This document shows positions 6,616-14,084 of a stretch of 18,423 bases of DNA, in pieces. Source of the DNA: Chloroflexota bacterium (lineage in GTDB: Bacteria; Chloroflexota; UBA6077; CF-72); NCBI GenBank assembly GCA_019247135.1, contig JAFAPL010000598.1, forward strand, positions 1 to 18,423, in the 5' to 3' direction. The position numbers and the translations under genes were made by a program. Each line of letters begins with the position of its first letter. Positions within the stretch are counted from its first letter, which is position 1. The notes beneath the pieces are model-generated. The model was not told where the DNA came from. It did not search any database and saw only the letters and a list, made by a program, of their open reading frames with translations.

Positions 6616-8233
6616 CGAGTCGCAGCCAGCGGCAGTCGTAACCGTCCAGATCGAGGACGCCCGTCTCGACGGGCAAAGGATCCTGCACGCGCCGTCCGTA
6701 GAGATGCAGCAATTGCTTCGTCCCGGCCGGCCACTTCACGTTCACCGTCGTCGTGGCGCGCGAAAAATTGTGCACCGCCGCGACCGTGCCGCCGCGCCAC
6801 GAGCATGCATGTGCAAGCACGGCCGGGTGATCCGTCTCGAGGAACTTCATCTCGCCCCAGCCGAACTCCGGGCATTCCTTGCGCGCTCTGATGGCCCGCT
6901 CCGTCCAGTTCAGGAAGGAGTCCGGGTCGAGGCGCTGTGCCGCGACGTTGATCCGTTCGTACCGATATTCGCCCGAATCGACAACCGGCCGTATCAGCTT
7001 GCGCCGATCAGCGGACGAGAAGCCGCCATTCGCTCCGGTCGACCACTGCATCGGCGTTCGAATGCTCTCCCGCTCCGGCAACTCGAGGAAGTCGCCCATG
7101 CCGATCTCCTCGCCATACCGAATGACGGGCGTACCTGGCAGCGTGAACAGCAAACTGTTCATGAGCTCCATACGGCGCCGGTCGCCCTGCAGCATCGGCG
7201 CGAGACGGCGGCGGATGCCCCGACCGTACAACTGCATGTCTGGCTCGGGCGCGAACGCGCGGAAACACAATTCACGCTCGTCATCGGCCAGGCGCCCCAG
7301 GTCGATCTCGTCGTGGTTGCGCAGGAAATTCGCCCACTGGGCCGTCGGCGGCAAGGGCGGCAGTTGCTGGAAAGTTTTCCGCAGAATCGTCGCGTCCTCT
7401 TGCGCAACCGCCAGGAACAGGTGCATGTTCGCCCAGAAGTTGAACAGGAGGTTCATGCGGTCGCCGGTACCGAAGAAGTTCAGGACGTTCTTCGGTGGTA
7501 CGTTCGCTTCCGCCAACATAATGGCGTCGCCGCGCCGCCACGACAGGAACCGCCGGAAATCCGTGAGCCAGCCGTACTGCTCGGGTCCCATCGGCTCGCG
7601 CACGCCCTTGTCCTCAATGATGAACGGCGCCGCGTCGATGCGGAAACCCGTCACGCCGAGCTGAATCCAGAAGCCCATGATGCGCTCGATCTCTTCGCGC
7701 ACCGCGGGATTCGAGACGTTCAGGTCAGGTTGGAAGTCATAGAACCGATGAAAGTAGTAGGCGGAAGCTTTCCTGTCGAAGGTCCACGTTGTCTTCTGAA
7801 CGCCGGGAAAGACGATGCCGCTCTCGGCTTCGCGCGGCTTGTCCTTCGACCAGACATACCAGTCGCGGAACGGTGAATCTGGGCTGGACCGCGCGGACTG
7901 GAACCACACGTGTTCGTTGGACGTGTGGTTGACGACCAGGTCGACGATGACGCGGATGCCGAGCTCGTCTGCCTGGCGCATGAAGTCGACGAAATCCCCC
8001 AAGGTGCCATAGCGCGGGTCGACTCCGTAGTAATCCGTGATGTCGTAGCCGTGGTCGCGCTGAGGCGACGGGTAGAAGGGCAGCAGCCAGACGCAGGTAA
8101 TGCCGATGCCTGCCAGGTAGGGCAGCTGATTGCACAGGCCTTGGAAGTCACCGATGCCGTCGCCGTTGCTGTCGGCAAAAGTGCCGACGTCGAGGGCATA
8201 GATAACGGCGTTCTTGTACCAGAGGTCGATCAC
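6593..8233 (-). CDS. treS: Trehalose synthase-like GH13 glycosidase
   Basis: The 546-aa GH13 enzyme resembles trehalose synthase (maltose alpha-D-glucosyltransferase), which interconverts maltose and trehalose in the cytoplasm. It begins with LWYKNAVIYALDVGTFADSN and NGDGIGDF (about 23-30). Conserved regions follow: DLVVNH (98-103), GFRIDA with nucleophile D200, MLAEAN with acid/base E242, and FLRNHDE with D308. A C-terminal beta domain ends the protein. No maltokinase domain is fused. The GTG at 8233 is chosen because similarity starts four residues later. A much longer upstream frame exists, but it runs antisense to the secreted protein gene and is not protein-like. It is the first gene of an overlapping operon with PAP2 and PfpI. 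A related GH13 such as oligo-1,6-glucosidase is the main alternative. Confidence 0.88.
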   Translation of the reverse strand: MIDLWYKNAVIYALDVGTFADSNGDGIGDFQGLCNQLPYLAGIGITCVWLLPFYPSPQRDHGYDITDYYGVDPRYGTLGDFVDFMRQADELGIRVIVDLVVNHTSNEHVWFQSARSSPDSPFRDWYVWSKDKPREAESGIVFPGVQKTTWTFDRKASAYYFHRFYDFQPDLNVSNPAVREEIERIMGFWIQLGVTGFRIDAAPFIIEDKGVREPMGPEQYGWLTDFRRFLSWRRGDAIMLAEANVPPKNVLNFFGTGDRMNLLFNFWANMHLFLAVAQEDATILRKTFQQLPPLPPTAQWANFLRNHDEIDLGRLADDERELCFRAFAPEPDMQLYGRGIRRRLAPMLQGDRRRMELMNSLLFTLPGTPVIRYGEEIGMGDFLELPERESIRTPMQWSTGANGGFSSADRRKLIRPVVDSGEYRYERINVAAQRLDPDSFLNWTERAIRARKECPEFGWGEMKFLETDHPAVLAHACSWRGGTVAAVHNFSRATTTVNVKWPAGTKQLLHLYGRRVQDPLPVETGVLDLDGYDCRWLRLDGATASD

Positions 8234-8305
8234 AGCACCGTTCCGCCTATGCGCGAAGCGTGCCGCGTCGTTTTTCCTCGAAGTGGTGGGCGTTGATGCG
8301 GCAGA

Positions 8306-9418
8306 ATGACGGACGTCGTGCGCTCGATTCTTATTTTCGCCATCGCGGCAGCACTTTGCCTCGTGTGCGGCCTGTCGGCTTTCGCTCAAGAGGCGCCAGC
8401 CGATCAACCTGACCAGGGCGATCAATCTGATCAGCCCGCGGACACGTCCGCGCAGGAGCCGCCGAGCGGCCCGATCATCCAACCAATGAACCCGACGTCG
8501 GTGGTGTGTGATCCGAACACCGCGGGCTTTCGCTATCTCGAGTTGCGCGGCAGCGGCTTCGACGCGTGGGCGGGCCAGCGCCTGGCCGGCTCGACGCTCG
8601 ACACCAACGGCAACCCGCTCATCCAGTGGAACAGCATCTGGGTCACCCCGCAGGGTCGTTTGACGCTCGTCGTGAACATCTGTGCCGACCCGTTCCGCGG
8701 CCGAGGGGCGCTCGCACCTGGCACGTATACGGTCGCGGTCGGCAACGGTGGCCAGGCGATTGCGGCGACGACGTTTGATCTGACCGAACCGCAGGACAAC
8801 TCCGTCCCGGGCGATCAGGTCCAGCCGAGGCTGCCGGTGCAGGTCACCGTGACCCCCGCGCCGAGCTCGACGCCGCCAGCCATGCCGCTCAACAACCAGC
8901 CACCGACCGCGACGCCCTTCCCGACGTTCACGCTGCCCGTCCTGGCCGACTCGACTCCCGCTCCCTCTCCGACGCCCCGCACTGGCCCGGGCACCCAGGA
9001 CGATCCATTCCCGATCGGCACGGTAGGCATGCTCGCCGACGGATTCGAGCTGATGGTCACCGGCGTCACGCCCGACGCGTGGTCCGGTATCCACAACGCG
9101 GTGCCATCCAACGCGCAGGCGCCGTCCTCGGATCAGCGCGACTTCGAGGTCCGCGTCCAGGCAACCTACCGCGGCCAGTTCACCGGGACCTTCACCGGCA
9201 TGCGCCTGAGCCTCCAGGGACCGAATGGCGTCACGTACGACCAGCTGCGCAACAGCTGCGGGCTTCTGCCTGACAGCGTCCCGCCGAACCTGCTCACACC
9301 TGGCGGCGTCACGCGCGGCAACGTCTGCTTCGTGGTCCGCGCATCGGACATCCCGTCGCTCGTCCTGGTCGACAACCAGGTCGTACCGAACGACCGCCAG
9401 TTCTTCGCCCTGCACTGA
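8306..9418 (+). CDS. Secreted two-domain protein with Pro/Thr linker (DUF4352-like C-terminus)
   Basis: The 370-aa protein has a clear signal peptide with likely cleavage after AFA (residue 27). An acidic Asp/Gln-repeat stretch (33-44) follows. A first beta-rich domain (about 56-162) contains LELRGSGFDAW and PGTYTVAVGN, similar to IPT/TIG-type domains, with C68 and C126. A Pro/Thr/Ser-rich linker spans about 165-230. The second domain (about 232-370) starts with DDPFPIGTVGMLADGFELMVTG and carries C318 and C341; it resembles the telokin-like DUF4352 fold of extracellular proteins. The Cys pairs suggest disulfides outside the cell. The start is fixed by an in-frame stop 12 bases upstream. It is divergent from treS with 72 bases between. 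Domain names are tentative; export is well supported. Confidence 0.82.
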   Translation: MTDVVRSILIFAIAAALCLVCGLSAFAQEAPADQPDQGDQSDQPADTSAQEPPSGPIIQPMNPTSVVCDPNTAGFRYLELRGSGFDAWAGQRLAGSTLDTNGNPLIQWNSIWVTPQGRLTLVVNICADPFRGRGALAPGTYTVAVGNGGQAIAATTFDLTEPQDNSVPGDQVQPRLPVQVTVTPAPSSTPPAMPLNNQPPTATPFPTFTLPVLADSTPAPSPTPRTGPGTQDDPFPIGTVGMLADGFELMVTGVTPDAWSGIHNAVPSNAQAPSSDQRDFEVRVQATYRGQFTGTFTGMRLSLQGPNGVTYDQLRNSCGLLPDSVPPNLLTPGGVTRGNVCFVVRASDIPSLVLVDNQVVPNDRQFFALH

Positions 9419-9436
9419 ACAGGACGCTCCGCTGGG

Positions 9437-9464
9437 CTGAAGGATTGTTGATGAATCCCTTCAG
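9437..9464. terminator. Hairpin after the secreted-protein gene
   Basis: CTGAAGGATT (9437-9446) and AATCCCTTCAG (9454-9464) pair around a 7-base loop with one bulged C. It lies 19 bases after the stop at 9418 and before the TelA gene. No T-run follows, so it is a weak or Rho-assisted terminator candidate. Confidence 0.5.
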
Positions 9465-9533
9465 TACCTGCTGAGCCACACGGCGGCCGCCGGGGTGCAA
9501 CCTCGGGCGAGCCGCGTGCGTCATATGCGCAAC

Positions 9534-9540
9534 AGGAGGT
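9534..9540 (+). promoter_or_regulatory. Shine-Dalgarno AGGAGGT of the TelA gene, long spacer
   Basis: AGGAGGT is the strongest ribosome-binding motif in the window, but it ends 12 bases before the ATG at 9553, longer than the usual 5-9. No in-frame start lies closer. Confidence 0.7.
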
Positions 9541-9552
9541 CAATCACACAGC

Positions 9553-10788
9553 ATGACTGTTGCGCCAGACGTCGATGCGTCGGCGGATGAGCTGGTCCTC
9601 GAACCACCCAAGCCTGTGCCGCCGGTCAACCCCGAGCGGGTAGCCGGAAACATCAAACTCGACGAAGCCACCGCGGCCCGCATCGAGGCCGCCGTCGATG
9701 CCTACGTCAACTCCCTGACACAGCTGAACGCCCAATCGCCCGAGTTCGACCGCAAAGTCGGCTCGATCACGCGCATGGGCAACGATGAGATCCGGCGATC
9801 CGCCGAAGCATCCAGCCGATTCCTCGAGCGGCCGATCTCGGCCCTGAAACAGGGCCCGATGTCGCAGGGCTCGCAAGTCTCCGGTGCACTCGTGGCCCTT
9901 CGGCAGCAGATCGAATCGCTTGATCCGTCGCGCCACCTGAACCAGCGCCGCGGACTGTTCCGTCGCGTCCCGCTCGGACAGCAGGTCAACGAGTACTTTC
10001 GGCGGTACCAGTCGTCGCAGCACCACATCGAAGCCATCGTCGCCGGCCTGTATCGCGGCCAGGACGAACTGCTGCGCGACAACGCCGCCCTCGAGCAGGA
10101 AAAGGCTCATCTCTGGGCTACCAAGGGCCGCCTCGAACAGTACGCTCACATGGCGGGTGCCCTGGACGAAGCACTGACCCGAAAAATCGGCACGATCGAG
10201 TCGCAGGATCCAGATAAGGCGCGCGCGCTCAAAGAGGACGCTCTGTTCTACGTCCGCCAGAAGCGCCAGGATCTTCTCACGCAGTTGTCGGTGGTCGTGC
10301 AGGGCTATCTATCGCTCGACCTGATCCGCCGCAGCAACATGGAGCTGATCAAAGGCGTGGAGCGCGCCACCACGACGACCGTCTCCGCGCTCCGCACAGC
10401 CGTCATCGCTGCCCTGGCGCTCGGTAATCAGAAACTGGTGCTGGACCAGATCACGGCGCTCAACTACACCACCGGCGAGCTGATCGAGTCGACATCGCAG
10501 ATGCTGCGGCAGCAGACCGTGGAGATCGCGAACCAGGCGACCGGTTCGACCGTCAGCATTGAAAGACTTCAGTCCGCCTTCAACAATATCTACGCTACGA
10601 TTGACACTATCGATTCATTCAAGCTCGCCGCCCTCGACAGCATGCGCAAGACGATCGACTCCCTGTCGGCCGAGATCGGCCGTGCTCAGGAGTTCGTCGA
10701 GCGCGCGCGGACCGCGGAGCTGGCCCAGGCCCGCGCGAACGGGCTGGTGTCGGAGCTGACGCTGCCGGCGAGCGGACAGGGGGCTTGA
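9553..10788 (+). CDS. telA: TelA-family protein (toxic anion resistance)
   Basis: The 411-aa, largely helical protein matches the TelA family (PF05816). The N-terminal 30 residues are acidic and Pro-rich. A long helical body follows, with family-typical stretches FLERPISALK (about 91-100), LYRGQDELLRDNAALEQEKAHLW (about 167-189) and the region around GYLSLDLIRRSN and TTTTVSALRTAV (about 255-285). The family is named from tellurite resistance plasmids but is also linked to other toxic anions, some antibiotics and cell-envelope stress; the molecular activity is not settled. A strong Shine-Dalgarno precedes it. The stop is 3 bases before the next ATG, and the neighbour is XpaC-like, a pairing known in Bacillus-type genomes, which supports the assignment. 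Confidence 0.9.
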   Translation: MTVAPDVDASADELVLEPPKPVPPVNPERVAGNIKLDEATAARIEAAVDAYVNSLTQLNAQSPEFDRKVGSITRMGNDEIRRSAEASSRFLERPISALKQGPMSQGSQVSGALVALRQQIESLDPSRHLNQRRGLFRRVPLGQQVNEYFRRYQSSQHHIEAIVAGLYRGQDELLRDNAALEQEKAHLWATKGRLEQYAHMAGALDEALTRKIGTIESQDPDKARALKEDALFYVRQKRQDLLTQLSVVVQGYLSLDLIRRSNMELIKGVERATTTTVSALRTAVIAALALGNQKLVLDQITALNYTTGELIESTSQMLRQQTVEIANQATGSTVSIERLQSAFNNIYATIDTIDSFKLAALDSMRKTIDSLSAEIGRAQEFVERARTAELAQARANGLVSELTLPASGQGA

Positions 10789-10791
10789 CGC

Positions 10792-11433
10792 ATGTGGCTG
10801 CTGTTCGTTCCACTCCTCATCCTGGCCGGGCTCATTCTGATGGGCTCGGCCCTGGTGGGCGCCGTGTTTGGTCTGTTGGGCCCGGCGTGGCCGCTGGTCC
10901 TGATCGCGGTTGGCGCGTGGATGTTCTGGCGTGAGGATCGACCGCGCCGCCAGCAGCAGTACGGGCGAGCAGTGGCCACGTGCGCGAAGCCGGGCCCGCG
11001 CGCCTCGGCGAAACAGTCGGGACCGGTTGCAAGCGTCAAGTCGGAAGTCAAACCCGCCCCGCCCCAGAACGCGAAGCCTGAACTGCCGATCGACGTGCAG
11101 GTGAAAGTCGAGCAGATCCGGCGCAAGGTGGAGGTGCTGCTCGGTTTCGCCGACCGTTTCCCGCCATTCTCACAGGATCTGTTCCTGGTGCGCCAGACGG
11201 CGAGCGAGTACCTGCCGCGGACCATCGACACGTTTCTCGGTCTGCCCAGGGACTCGGTCGACAAGCCATTAACGGCCGAGGGCAAAACGCCGCTACAGGA
11301 GTTGAAGACACAGCTCGACCTGCTCGATGCGAAGCTGGACGAGATCGCGCAGGCGCTGCAGCGGCAGGACATGGACCGACTGTTGGCCAACCGACGGTTC
11401 CTCGAGGAGCGGTTCGGCCGCGCAACAGCCTGA
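10792..11433 (+). CDS. XpaC-like two-helix membrane protein
   Basis: The 213-aa protein starts with two closely spaced hydrophobic helices (about 3-25 and 29-46). A basic, Pro/Lys-rich cytoplasmic linker (about 47-100) follows, then a helical domain (about 103-213). The C-terminal domain has the pattern VEQIRRKVEVL, SEYLPRTIDTFLGL (about 138-151) and LQELKTQLDLLDAKLDEIAQAL, resembling the XpaC / bromo-chloroindolyl-phosphate hydrolysis family (PF10112), whose members have a YLP-T motif and an N-terminal hairpin. XpaC genes are often adjacent to telA-type genes, and this one lies 3 bases after telA with G-rich sequence just upstream. The two proteins may act together at the membrane (inference). 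Similarity is from memory of the family pattern. Confidence 0.72.
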   Translation: MWLLFVPLLILAGLILMGSALVGAVFGLLGPAWPLVLIAVGAWMFWREDRPRRQQQYGRAVATCAKPGPRASAKQSGPVASVKSEVKPAPPQNAKPELPIDVQVKVEQIRRKVEVLLGFADRFPPFSQDLFLVRQTASEYLPRTIDTFLGLPRDSVDKPLTAEGKTPLQELKTQLDLLDAKLDEIAQALQRQDMDRLLANRRFLEERFGRATA

Positions 11434-11456
11434 CCGCTGAAGCGAATTAAGCGCGG

Positions 11457-11479
11457 CGGCCGGCTCACCTGGCCGGCTG
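11457..11479. terminator. GC-rich hairpin after the XpaC-like gene
   Basis: GCCGGC (11459-11464) pairs with GCCGGC (11472-11477). Flanking C-G and two G-T pairs extend the stem to 9 bp around the 5-base loop CACCT. It starts 23 bases after the stop at 11433. There is no T-run, but the position fits the end of the telA operon. Confidence 0.5.
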
Positions 11480-11500
11480 ACGCTGCCCTGATCGCCGCCT

Positions 11501-11543
11501 CTCGCGGGCTGCCGCTGCCTTCATCGCACCTCGCGGGCTGCCG
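11501..11543. repeat. 14-bp direct repeat in the 11434-11649 intergenic region
   Basis: CTCGCGGGCTGCCG occurs at 11501-11514 and again, exactly, at 11530-11543. The copies are 29 bases apart start to start, close to three helical turns. The 216-base intergenic region otherwise holds only the hairpin and the promoter of the cyclase gene. Function unknown; a tandem protein-binding site is possible. Confidence 0.6.
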
Positions 11544-11634
11544 GGGGCGCTGCTAGGCCGCCGCGCCCCGGGCGGCTGGCGTCGTGCCGGCTCGCGCCAC
11601 GGCGTCGCGGCTGACCCGCCACGCGCACGGCACG

Positions 11635-11640
11635 TATTCT
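11635..11640 (+). promoter_or_regulatory. -10 box (TATTCT) of the cyclase gene
   Basis: TATTCT is a good TAnnnT element and ends 9 bases before the ATG at 11650, which has no Shine-Dalgarno. Confidence 0.5.
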
Positions 11641-11649
11641 GACTGCCAC

Positions 11650-12423
11650 ATGAGCCTGCTCACCGAGCTGACCGCGGCACTCGCGGCCGGGAGCGTCGAA
11701 GTCATCGACCTGACCGCTCCATTGTCGGAGCGGACGCCCATCCTGCAGCTGCCGCCCCCGTTCGCCAATACACAGTCATTTGCGCTGCAAGAAATCAGCA
11801 ACTTCGACGACCGCGGCCCGGCCTGGTACTGGAACAATTTCTCGGCCGGCGAACACGTCGGCACTCACTTCGACGCGCCCGTACACTGGATCACTGGACG
11901 CGAGGGCCCGGACATCTCGCAGATTCCCCCGCGGCACCTGATCGGTCCAGCCGTCGTCATCGACAAAAGCGCCGAGTGCGCCGACAACCCCGATTTCCTT
12001 CTTCAGGTCTCGGACGTCGAGGCGTGGCAGCGCGACCACGGACCCTTGCCGGATGGCGGTTGGCTGCTGTTCCGTACTGGCTGGGACGCGCGGGCGCACG
12101 AACAGTCGGCCTTTCTCAATGCCAACGAGTCCGGGCCGCACACCCCGGGCGTGTCCGTCGAGCTGGCCCAGTGGTTGGCCAAAGAGGCGCCCATCCGCGG
12201 CTTCGGCGTGGAAACAGTCGGCACCGACGCAGGCGCAGCCCACAGCTTCGATCCGCCGTTCCCATGCCACAGCTTCTTGCTCGGTGCCGGCAAGTACGGG
12301 CTGACGCAGTTGGCCAACGTGGGCAAGTTGCCGACCACTGGCGCACTCCTGATCGCGGCGCCACTGCCGATCGTTCGCGGCTCGGGCAGCCCGGCGCGCG
12401 TGCTCGCGCTCGTAGGCCGTTAG
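11650..12423 (+). CDS. Cyclase-family metal hydrolase (kynurenine formamidase / isatin hydrolase-like)
   Basis: The 257-aa protein has the hallmark HxGTHxDxPxH metal site as EHVGTHFDAPVHW (residues 68-80; H69, H73, D75, H79). The N-terminal VIDLTAPLSERTP and the DGGWLLFRTGWDAR region (about 134-147) are also typical. Family members use Mn or Zn to hydrolyse amide or lactam bonds: kynurenine formamidase, isatin hydrolase, and cyclases named from polyketide clusters. The specific substrate is not evident. The ATG at 11650 is preferred to a GTG at 11584 because a -10 box lies between them and similarity starts after it. It is followed 11 bases later by a ThDP-dependent enzyme gene, so a two-step pathway is likely. 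Confidence 0.88.
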   Translation: MSLLTELTAALAAGSVEVIDLTAPLSERTPILQLPPPFANTQSFALQEISNFDDRGPAWYWNNFSAGEHVGTHFDAPVHWITGREGPDISQIPPRHLIGPAVVIDKSAECADNPDFLLQVSDVEAWQRDHGPLPDGGWLLFRTGWDARAHEQSAFLNANESGPHTPGVSVELAQWLAKEAPIRGFGVETVGTDAGAAHSFDPPFPCHSFLLGAGKYGLTQLANVGKLPTTGALLIAAPLPIVRGSGSPARVLALVGR

Positions 12424-12426
12424 ACT
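12421..12426 (+). promoter_or_regulatory. -10-like box (TAGACT) overlapping the cyclase stop
   Basis: TAGACT matches TAnnnT, contains the TAG stop of the cyclase gene, and ends 8 bases before the ATG at 12435. It may give the second gene its own leaderless transcript inside the operon. Confidence 0.35.
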
Positions 12427-12434
12427 CGCAACCG

Positions 12435-14084
12435 ATGCGCGTCGCCGAGGCGGTGGGTCAACGCCTGGCTGAGCTTGGGCCGCGTCACGTCTTCGGCCTG
12501 ATCGGGAGCGGCAACTTCGCGATCACGCGAGCCATGGACGCCGCCGGCGCCAGGTTCGTGGCGGCGCGTCACGAGGGCGGCGCCATCTCGATGGCCGACG
12601 CCTATGCCCAGGTGAGCGGTCACGTGGGCATGTGCAGCGTCCACCAGGGCCCGGGCCTGACGAATGCCATGACCGGCCTGGCCGAGGCGGCCAAGAGCCG
12701 CACGCCGCTGCTGGTCCTGGCCGCCGACACCGCGGCGGCGGCGATCCGCTCGAACTTTCGCATCGCCCAGGACCAGCTCGTGGCCTCGGTTGGTGCACTG
12801 CCCGAGCGCATCTACGGCGCCGAGTCGGCCGTCGCGGACGCCGTCCGCGCGCTGCGCCGAGCCCAGCTCGAGCGGCGCCCCGTCGTGCTGATGCTGCCGC
12901 TCGACCTGCAGGCCGCGGAGTGCCCCGATCCGGCCGTGCGCGTGCCCGCCCTGCCGGTCGTGCGGCCGCCCAGGCCGGCCGCCGAGTCGGTGTCGGCAGC
13001 CGTCGACGCCCTCGCCGGGGCACGCCGACCGCTGATCATCGCCGGCCGCGGCGCCAAGCTCGCCGGCGCACGCGAGCCACTCGAACGCCTCGGCGACCGG
13101 CTCGGCGCGCTTCTGGCGACGTCGGCCAACGCCAACGGACTGTTCTCAGGCAGCCCCTGGGCACTCGGCATCTCGGGCGGTTTCGCCTCGCCCACGGCCG
13201 CCGAGCTGATCGCTTCGGCGGATGTCGTGCTCGGCGTGGGCGTGGCCCTGAACATGTGGACCACGCGTCACGGCAAGCTCATCGCGCCCGAGGCGACCAT
13301 CGTCCAGGTCGATACCGACCCGGATGCGTTCGGCGCGCATTACCGCGTCGACCTGGCCGTGCAGGGTGGCGCGGCCGAGACCGCCGCCGCGCTGCTCGAG
13401 GAGCTCGAGCGTCGCGCGATACCTGCCTCAGGCTGGCGAACCCCGGAGCTTGCCGAGCGCATCCGAGGCGGAGCCTGGCTGCGCACGCCGTACCCGGATG
13501 CCGGCGACGAGCGCCACATCGACCCGCGTCGCCTCTCGGCCTGCCTCGAGGAGATGCTCCCCGCCGAGCGCACCCTGGCCATCGACTCCGGTCACTTCAT
13601 GGGCTACCCGGCCATGTACCTCAGCGTGCCCGACGCCCAGGCCTTCGTGTTTACCCAGGCCTTCCAAGCCGTCGGCCTGGGCCTGGCCAGCGCCATCGGC
13701 GCGGCCGTCGCCCGTCCCGAACGGTTGACGGTCGCCGCGCTCGGCGATGGTGGCGCCTTGCTCGGCCTGTCCGACTTCGAGACCGTTGCGCGCCTCGACT
13801 TGCGCATGCTCATCGTCGTCTACAACGATGCCGCGTACGGCGCCGAGGTGCACCACTTCCGACCACAGGGCGGACCCGTCGACCTGGTGCAGTTTCCCGA
13901 CGTCGATTTCGCCGCCCTGGCGCGTGCCGTCGGCCTGCGCGGACTCACCGTCCGCCATGCCGCCGACCTCGAGCCCGTCCGTGAATGGCTCTCAGCGGGC
14001 AGCACCCCCGGCATGCTCGTCGACGCCAAGGTCGTCCCCAGCGTCGTCGCCGAGTGGCTCGAGGAAGCCTTTCGCGGCCACTAG
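12435..14084 (+). CDS. ThDP-dependent enzyme, acetolactate synthase / decarboxylase-like
   Basis: The 549-aa protein has the three-domain layout of ThDP-dependent enzymes. The N-terminal PYR domain carries the catalytic Glu in RHEGGAISMADAYA (E47). The central domain is Rossmann-like, with PLIIAGRGAKL and VLGVGVALNMW. The C-terminal PP domain has the cofactor motif GDGG (437-440) ending in YNDAAYG (463-469), where D438 and N464 bind the metal. Relatives include acetolactate synthase large subunits (IlvB/IlvX type), benzoylformate decarboxylase and other 2-keto-acid enzymes. No regulatory small subunit lies nearby, so a catabolic role is more likely than branched-chain amino acid synthesis (inference). 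The ATG at 12435 is chosen as the first Met of the conserved fold. A longer upstream frame runs inside the cyclase gene and is rejected. The last 4 bases overlap the convergent small lipoprotein gene. Confidence 0.9.
   Translation: MRVAEAVGQRLAELGPRHVFGLIGSGNFAITRAMDAAGARFVAARHEGGAISMADAYAQVSGHVGMCSVHQGPGLTNAMTGLAEAAKSRTPLLVLAADTAAAAIRSNFRIAQDQLVASVGALPERIYGAESAVADAVRALRRAQLERRPVVLMLPLDLQAAECPDPAVRVPALPVVRPPRPAAESVSAAVDALAGARRPLIIAGRGAKLAGAREPLERLGDRLGALLATSANANGLFSGSPWALGISGGFASPTAAELIASADVVLGVGVALNMWTTRHGKLIAPEATIVQVDTDPDAFGAHYRVDLAVQGGAAETAAALLEELERRAIPASGWRTPELAERIRGGAWLRTPYPDAGDERHIDPRRLSACLEEMLPAERTLAIDSGHFMGYPAMYLSVPDAQAFVFTQAFQAVGLGLASAIGAAVARPERLTVAALGDGGALLGLSDFETVARLDLRMLIVVYNDAAYGAEVHHFRPQGGPVDLVQFPDVDFAALARAVGLRGLTVRHAADLEPVREWLSAGSTPGMLVDAKVVPSVVAEWLEEAFRGH

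Noticed and set aside
6368..7876. Long plus-strand reading frame opposite the GH13 gene
   Set aside because: The minus strand encodes a complete GH13 enzyme with all catalytic motifs; the plus frame is rich in Arg and His with no recognisable domain, as expected of a GC-rich antisense shadow.
8905..8995. Repetitive Pro/Thr codons as a DNA repeat array
   Set aside because: The codons vary and no unit repeats exactly; this is a coding linker, not a satellite or CRISPR.
8234..9415. N-terminal extension of the GH13 frame to 940 aa
   Set aside because: The extra 394 residues are Arg/Ala/Asp low-complexity and antisense to a secreted protein with a clear signal peptide; GH13 similarity begins just after the GTG at 8233.
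11976..12434. Upstream extension of the ThDP enzyme frame
   Set aside because: It lies inside the cyclase gene in another frame and is Arg-rich; the enzyme fold starts at the ATG at 12435.
12632..13984. 450-aa plus-strand frame inside the ThDP enzyme gene
   Set aside because: Extremely Arg/Pro-rich, out of frame with a complete ThDP enzyme; a GC-codon shadow.
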